In this document: positions 59,947-64,000 of the stretch, piece by piece
How the letters are laid out: every line of letters begins with the position of its first letter
Numbering within the stretch: position 1 is the stretch's first letter
Assembly (NCBI RefSeq): GCF_900101765.1
Contig: NZ_LT627735.1
Span: 1,178,001-1,242,000, forward strand
From: Nonlabens sp. Hel1_33_55
Lineage (GTDB): Bacteria; Bacteroidota; Bacteroidia; Flavobacteriales; Flavobacteriaceae
Reading direction: 5' to 3'
Length of the DNA stretch: 64,000 nucleotides
Notes under the pieces: generated by a model
The model's database searches: none
Told to the model about the DNA's origin: nothing
Seen by the model: the letters and a program-made list of their open reading frames with translations, nothing else
Made by a program: the position numbers and the translations under genes

Positions 59947-60995
59947 TGCACTCAACAATTACAATCATAGGTGGTGGATTGACCGGATTAACGCTGGCTT
60001 ATCAACTTAAAAAGGCAAGAATTGATTTCCTGCTTCTGGAAGCTAGACCAAGATTGGGTGGTCGCATTTTTACCAAAATGTCAGGAAATCACATACCTAT
60101 CGATTTGGGTGCGGCTTGGTTTTGGGATTACAATCCGCGAGTGAAAAAATTGCTGGAAGAGTTGCAAATTCCAGCATTTCCGCAAAAATTTGGAACAGAT
60201 GTCTGGTATCAAGGTAGACCTAACGCTGACTTCCAGCAAATCCAAATTCCAGAACAGCAGCAAACCAGTTATCGCATCAAAGGTGGAACCACGAATCTGA
60301 TTCTTTCACTTGCTGCAAAGCTGGATCACAATCAGGTCCATCTGGAGACACAGGTTTTAAAAATCTCCTACCGCTATTCTAAATATACCATCCAGACCAA
60401 CAATGGTTTTTTTGATACTGATCTAGTCATCAACACCTTACCACCAGCGTTAAACTCTCAACTGGAATACGATCCAGAACTTCCACAAGATTACATAGAT
60501 ATCGCTGTTAACACACACACGTGGATGCAAGACAGCATCAAGTTTGGTTTAGGGTTTAAAACGGCTTTTTGGGAGCAATTAAACCTACCTGTTACTGCAT
60601 TCAGCAATTTTGCGATAGCCAGTGAGATTTATGACTACTCTAATATCAATGGTGATAGGTTTGCCATCATGGGATTTTTAAATTCTCATTTCAGCCAGTT
60701 GGATAAGGTAACTCGTAAGCAAAAGGTGCTGGAGCAATTAAGTAGTTTCCTTGGTAAAAACGTATTGGATCATGTTTCCTATGAAGAATGCGCTTGGATT
60801 GATGAACCATTCACTAAAACAACTTCTCAAAATCAGCTACAGCCACATCAAAATAACGGTGACTCCAAATTGAGATCCAGTTTCAATAACGACACCTTGA
60901 TAATGGCTGGATCTGAGACTAGCTCCGTATTATCTGGATATATGGAAGGTGCAGTAAACTCTGCAATGGAGACCTTTGATCGTATTCAGAAATGA
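59946..60995 (+). CDS. Flavin-dependent amine oxidase-like protein
   Basis: 349 residues from the ATG at 59946. A longer in-frame start at 59814 would overlap the S41 gene and run through the terminator. Dinucleotide-binding motif TIIGGGLTGLTLAYQLKKAR then FLLLEARPRLGGRIFTK (GxGxxG..R-GGR), and the C-terminal FAD stretch MAGSETSSVLSGYMEGAVNS. Resembles short flavin monoamine oxidases and protoporphyrinogen-type oxidoreductases. The substrate is unknown. There is little room for a ribosome-binding site because the terminator stem and T run directly precede the start. Confidence 0.8.
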   Translation: MHSTITIIGGGLTGLTLAYQLKKARIDFLLLEARPRLGGRIFTKMSGNHIPIDLGAAWFWDYNPRVKKLLEELQIPAFPQKFGTDVWYQGRPNADFQQIQIPEQQQTSYRIKGGTTNLILSLAAKLDHNQVHLETQVLKISYRYSKYTIQTNNGFFDTDLVINTLPPALNSQLEYDPELPQDYIDIAVNTHTWMQDSIKFGLGFKTAFWEQLNLPVTAFSNFAIASEIYDYSNINGDRFAIMGFLNSHFSQLDKVTRKQKVLEQLSSFLGKNVLDHVSYEECAWIDEPFTKTTSQNQLQPHQNNGDSKLRSSFNNDTLIMAGSETSSVLSGYMEGAVNSAMETFDRIQK

Positions 60996-61035
60996 TTTGA
61001 GACGAGTTCGCTTTCGCGAAAGCGAAATCTATTCC

Positions 61036-61043
61036 TATCTTTA
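61036..61043 (+). promoter_or_regulatory. Possible -7 box
   Basis: TATCTTTA, 19 bases before the ATG at 61063 and 12 bases after the palindrome at 61008-61023. One base off TAnnTTTG. Confidence 0.3.
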
Positions 61044-61062
61044 GAACATCAATATTATTTCT

Positions 61063-64000
61063 ATGAAGAATTATACCTTTTTACTACTGCTATTATTGCC
61101 ATTTCTGGGCATTTCACAAAAGCTGGATCTTGATCTGGTGAAAAATATGAAACCTAGAAACATAGGGCCTGGCGGCATGTCGGGACGTGTGACAGCGATC
61201 GATGTGGTAGAAAGCAATCCAGACATTATTTATGCCGGTACAGCGAGTGGCGGTTTATGGAAATCTGAAAGTGGCGGTATCAAATGGGAACCCATTTTTG
61301 ACGATCAGGTAACGGCATCCATAGGTGCAGTTGCTATCCAGCAATCCAATCCCAGCGTGATCTGGGCAGGAACTGGTGAAGGGAACCCGCGTAATTCCTT
61401 GAATGGTGGTTATGGGATTTTCAAATCACTCGATGGCGGTAAATCCTGGCAATCGATGGGTCTGGAGAAAACCCGACACATTCACAGAGTGGTGATTGAT
61501 CCCTCAAATCCAGACGTCGTATATGCCGCAGCGATAGGTTCGCCATGGGGCGAGCACCCAGAACGTGGTGTTTTCAAAACTACTGATGGAGGTAAAACTT
61601 GGAACAAAGTTTTGTACACAAACGATAGATCTGGCGCAGCTGACCTTATCATGGATCCTTCCAACCCCAATAAGCTGATTGCAGCCATGTGGGAACATAA
61701 ACGTGATCCATGGTTCTTTAAATCTGGTGGTGAAGGCTCTGGCTTGTACATCACTCACGATGGCGGTGCCAATTGGAAAAAAATGACTGATAAAGAAGGT
61801 ATTCCTGCTGGAGATTTAGGTCGTATAGGTGTGGCCATTTCCCGCAGCAATCCAGATATTATCTATGCGCTTATAGAATCCAAAAAGAATGCCCTCTATA
61901 AAAGCACAGATGGCGGATTCAATTGGAAAATGATTAACAATAAAAGCGATATAGGTAATCGACCATTCTATTATTCAGAGATTTATGTGGATCCCATCAA
62001 TGAAAATCGAGTCTATTCTGTATTTACTTATGTGAATGTTTCAGAAGATGGTGGTAAAAACTTTGAACAGTTGATGCCTGCTTATGGCGCTAATAATGGA
62101 GTGCATCCAGATCATCATGCGTGGTACATCCATCCAGAAGATGGATCCTTTATGATCGATGGAAATGATGGTGGTTTGAACATTACTAGAGATCGCGGTG
62201 AATCCTGGAGGTTTATAGGTAATCTACCAGTTGCCCAGTTCTACCACATTAATGTAGACATGGATATACCCTACAACGTTTATGGTGGTATGCAAGATAA
62301 TGGTAGCTGGCGAGGTCCAGCATACACTTGGCGTGACCAGGGCATTAGAAATAGCTACTGGCAAGAAATTAGTTTTGGCGATGGATTTGATGTAGTTCCA
62401 GATCCTGATAACAGCCGTTATGGATATTCTATGAGTCAGCAGGGATTTGTAAGTAGATATGACTGGGAAACTGGTAACAACTATAGCGTGCGTCCTACAC
62501 ATCCAGATCCAGAAGTGGACCTAAGATTCAACTGGAACGCAGCTATTAATATCGATCCCTTTGATAGCAGCACGTTATATTTTGGAAGCCAGTTTGTCCA
62601 TAAATCAACAGACAAAGGTTTAACATGGACTGTGATTAGTCCTGATCTAACCACAAACGATCCCGAAAAGCAAAAACAAGGAGAATCTGGAGGACTCACT
62701 CTAGACGCTACCGGTGCAGAAAATCACACCACTATTCTTGTCATTGAACCTAGCGCTGCAGAGCGCAACGTGATCTATGCAGGATCTGACGACGGTCGCG
62801 TTCACGTCACAAAAGACGGTGGCGGTAGCTGGACAGACATTAGCAAAGGATTGAAGGGTTTACCTGAAGGTAGCTGGATAGCACAGATCAAAGCGTCCAC
62901 TTCTAAGAAAGGGCACGCACTACTGGTTGCTAACGATTACCGCAGGTTCAATTATGAGCCATACGCCTATCGCACCACCAATTATGGGAAAAGCTGGGAT
63001 CGTATTGTCGATGCAGACGATGTAGAAAGCTATACGTTGAGCATCATTGAAGCTCCAGATCAAAACGAACTCATGTTTTTGGGAACTGATGATGGACTTT
63101 ATGTTTCCATTGATGCCGGTGATAATTGGGTGAAATATACTAATGGATTCCCGACGGTTTCCGTCAAGGATTTGGTGATCCATCCGCGTGAGCAGGATCT
63201 TGTTATAGGAACTTTTGGACGTGCCGCATGGGTATTAGATGATATCAGGCCTTTGAAAGATATCGCTTCCGCGAAAGCGAAATACAATCAACCCGTTAAA
63301 CTATTTGAGCCGCCCATCGCCTACCAGGCAAGATATCAACAACCTACAGGAAGCCGCTTTGGAGGTGATGCGATCTATCAAGGAGAAAACCGTGACAGTT
63401 CTGGATCGTTCAAATACTATTTTGACAAAGAACTTTCAAAACAAGTGGATAGTACCGCTAGAGATTCCATGAAACTGAAGATTTATGATGGCTCGAGATT
63501 GATACGCACCTTAGAATCAAAGGTTCCAAAAGAAACGGGAATCCATGAATGGAACTGGAGATTGCGTGAGAAAGGAACCAACTATCCATCACGCAGAGTC
63601 AATGAGCGAGAAGGAGAATCTGGTGGTGTAGATGTGTTGCCTGGAACTTACAAGGCAGTGCTGGAATACGGCGATATCCAGAGTGAAACGATGATCACCG
63701 TAGAAGATGACCCACGAGTAGATGAATTGACAGTGGCAGATCGCAAGGCGAAATATGACGCCATGAAAAAGGTAGAAGCTTTGAGTGATGAAATCTATCA
63801 AATCACACAAAAGCTCGCAGAAAATAAAAAGACTGCAGATGCCTTTAATGCCATGCTCAAGGAAAAAGATAAAAAAGCCTACGAGGAGCAAATCAAGACT
63901 ACAGATTCTATCATCAAATCCATTGAGAAGGAACAGGCAAAATACTTTGGAGCCATTGATGATCGCCAGGGCATCACCCGTAATCCTGATGTTACCGTCC
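61063..64000 (+). CDS. VPS10/sortilin-like BNR-repeat protein (3' end beyond window)
   Basis: At least 979 residues, continuing past 64000. Signal peptide MKNYTFLLLLLLPFLGISQ. Then come repeated BNR/Asp-box units: IYAGTASGGLWKSESGGIKW, SGKDGGKSW-like GIFKSLDGGKSWQSMG, GVFKTTDGGKTWNKVL and YKSTDGGFNWKMINN, in a beta-propeller of the sortilin/VPS10 and glycosyl-hydrolase type. The C-terminal 150 residues are charged and helical (DRKAKYDAMKKVEALSDEIY). Often annotated as a glycosyl hydrolase, but the substrate and any catalysis are unproven. A palindrome copy with one mismatch falls inside at 63264, coding for ASAKA. Confidence 0.8.
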   Translation, partial: MKNYTFLLLLLLPFLGISQKLDLDLVKNMKPRNIGPGGMSGRVTAIDVVESNPDIIYAGTASGGLWKSESGGIKWEPIFDDQVTASIGAVAIQQSNPSVIWAGTGEGNPRNSLNGGYGIFKSLDGGKSWQSMGLEKTRHIHRVVIDPSNPDVVYAAAIGSPWGEHPERGVFKTTDGGKTWNKVLYTNDRSGAADLIMDPSNPNKLIAAMWEHKRDPWFFKSGGEGSGLYITHDGGANWKKMTDKEGIPAGDLGRIGVAISRSNPDIIYALIESKKNALYKSTDGGFNWKMINNKSDIGNRPFYYSEIYVDPINENRVYSVFTYVNVSEDGGKNFEQLMPAYGANNGVHPDHHAWYIHPEDGSFMIDGNDGGLNITRDRGESWRFIGNLPVAQFYHINVDMDIPYNVYGGMQDNGSWRGPAYTWRDQGIRNSYWQEISFGDGFDVVPDPDNSRYGYSMSQQGFVSRYDWETGNNYSVRPTHPDPEVDLRFNWNAAINIDPFDSSTLYFGSQFVHKSTDKGLTWTVISPDLTTNDPEKQKQGESGGLTLDATGAENHTTILVIEPSAAERNVIYAGSDDGRVHVTKDGGGSWTDISKGLKGLPEGSWIAQIKASTSKKGHALLVANDYRRFNYEPYAYRTTNYGKSWDRIVDADDVESYTLSIIEAPDQNELMFLGTDDGLYVSIDAGDNWVKYTNGFPTVSVKDLVIHPREQDLVIGTFGRAAWVLDDIRPLKDIASAKAKYNQPVKLFEPPIAYQARYQQPTGSRFGGDAIYQGENRDSSGSFKYYFDKELSKQVDSTARDSMKLKIYDGSRLIRTLESKVPKETGIHEWNWRLREKGTNYPSRRVNEREGESGGVDVLPGTYKAVLEYGDIQSETMITVEDDPRVDELTVADRKAKYDAMKKVEALSDEIYQITQKLAENKKTADAFNAMLKEKDKKAYEEQIKTTDSIIKSIEKEQAKYFGAIDDRQGITRNPDVTV

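Overview
The window looks like chromosomal DNA of a marine-type member of the Flavobacteriaceae (Bacteroidota). The signs are type IX secretion sorting tails (a subtilisin ending in an FPNPAND-type tail, and a 997-residue protein ending in a gliding-motility C-terminal domain), a GldL-like membrane protein, DUF3810 and DUF4252 proteins, TAnnTTTG-type promoter boxes and many short lipoproteins. A 16-bp palindrome, CGCTTTCGCGAAAGCG, recurs about 15 times. Family-level placement is fairly safe. Genus (Nonlabens/Dokdonia-like) is only a guess.

Layout. 1-8.2 kb: end of a GlmU-like gene (minus), a DUF3810 membrane metalloprotease-like gene, a 1.5-kb non-coding stretch of hairpin and 352-bp tandem repeats, then two amidohydrolase-family genes. 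8.43-20.9 kb: an accessory island read here as an integron-type gene-cassette array without an integrase (CALIN-like). It holds 15 cassettes, all plus strand, each with at most one gene and ending in an attC-like folded site. In 13 of 15, the first ~10 bases after the GTT core are the (near-)reverse complement of the bases before the AAC core at the cassette's own end, as expected if each cassette was once a circle. Cargo: a PIN-like nuclease, lipoproteins, an ankyrin protein, two copies of a TPM-domain lipoprotein, a TPR lipoprotein, a PD-(D/E)XK nuclease, a clan CD (caspase/CHAT-like) protein, a HEPN-like RxxxxH protein and one unknown. Four cassettes carry no gene. Each sits directly upstream of a gene cassette and ends in TACCTTTG, which fits a Bacteroidota -7 box, so they may be promoter cassettes.

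20.9-36.9 kb: M23-type lipoprotein, S1-domain protein, large zinc metalloprotease, Nudix hydrolase, YadA-like adhesin, aldehyde dehydrogenase, two small proteins, T9SS subtilisin, dnaN, DJ-1/PfpI protein, DinB and Lrp/AsnC genes, M14 carboxypeptidase. 36.9-45.4 kb: an XRE regulator with palindromic operators, mscL, a parE - membrane - membrane - parC cluster, and a histidine phosphatase coupled to a VF530 gene. 45.6-54.9 kb: giant T9SS type B protein, TerB-like protein, a translationally coupled glycosyltransferase operon (GT2, LAB_N, GT39), a sugar epimerase, a fasciclin lipoprotein, an epimerase pseudogene remnant, and tRNA-Pro(GGG). 54.9-64 kb: ychF, an ECF sigma/anti-sigma/DUF4252 operon, S41 peptidase, flavin amine oxidase, and a sortilin/BNR-type protein running off the end.

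How parts work together. The housekeeping segments hold replication and topology genes (dnaN, parC, parE), envelope stress sensing (ECF operon), envelope glycan/lipid modification and secreted proteolysis. The cassette array differs: it is AT-rich, single-stranded in orientation, lacks the genome's 16-bp palindrome, and carries several candidate nucleases and a protease-like protein that could serve in defence against phages or plasmids (inference).
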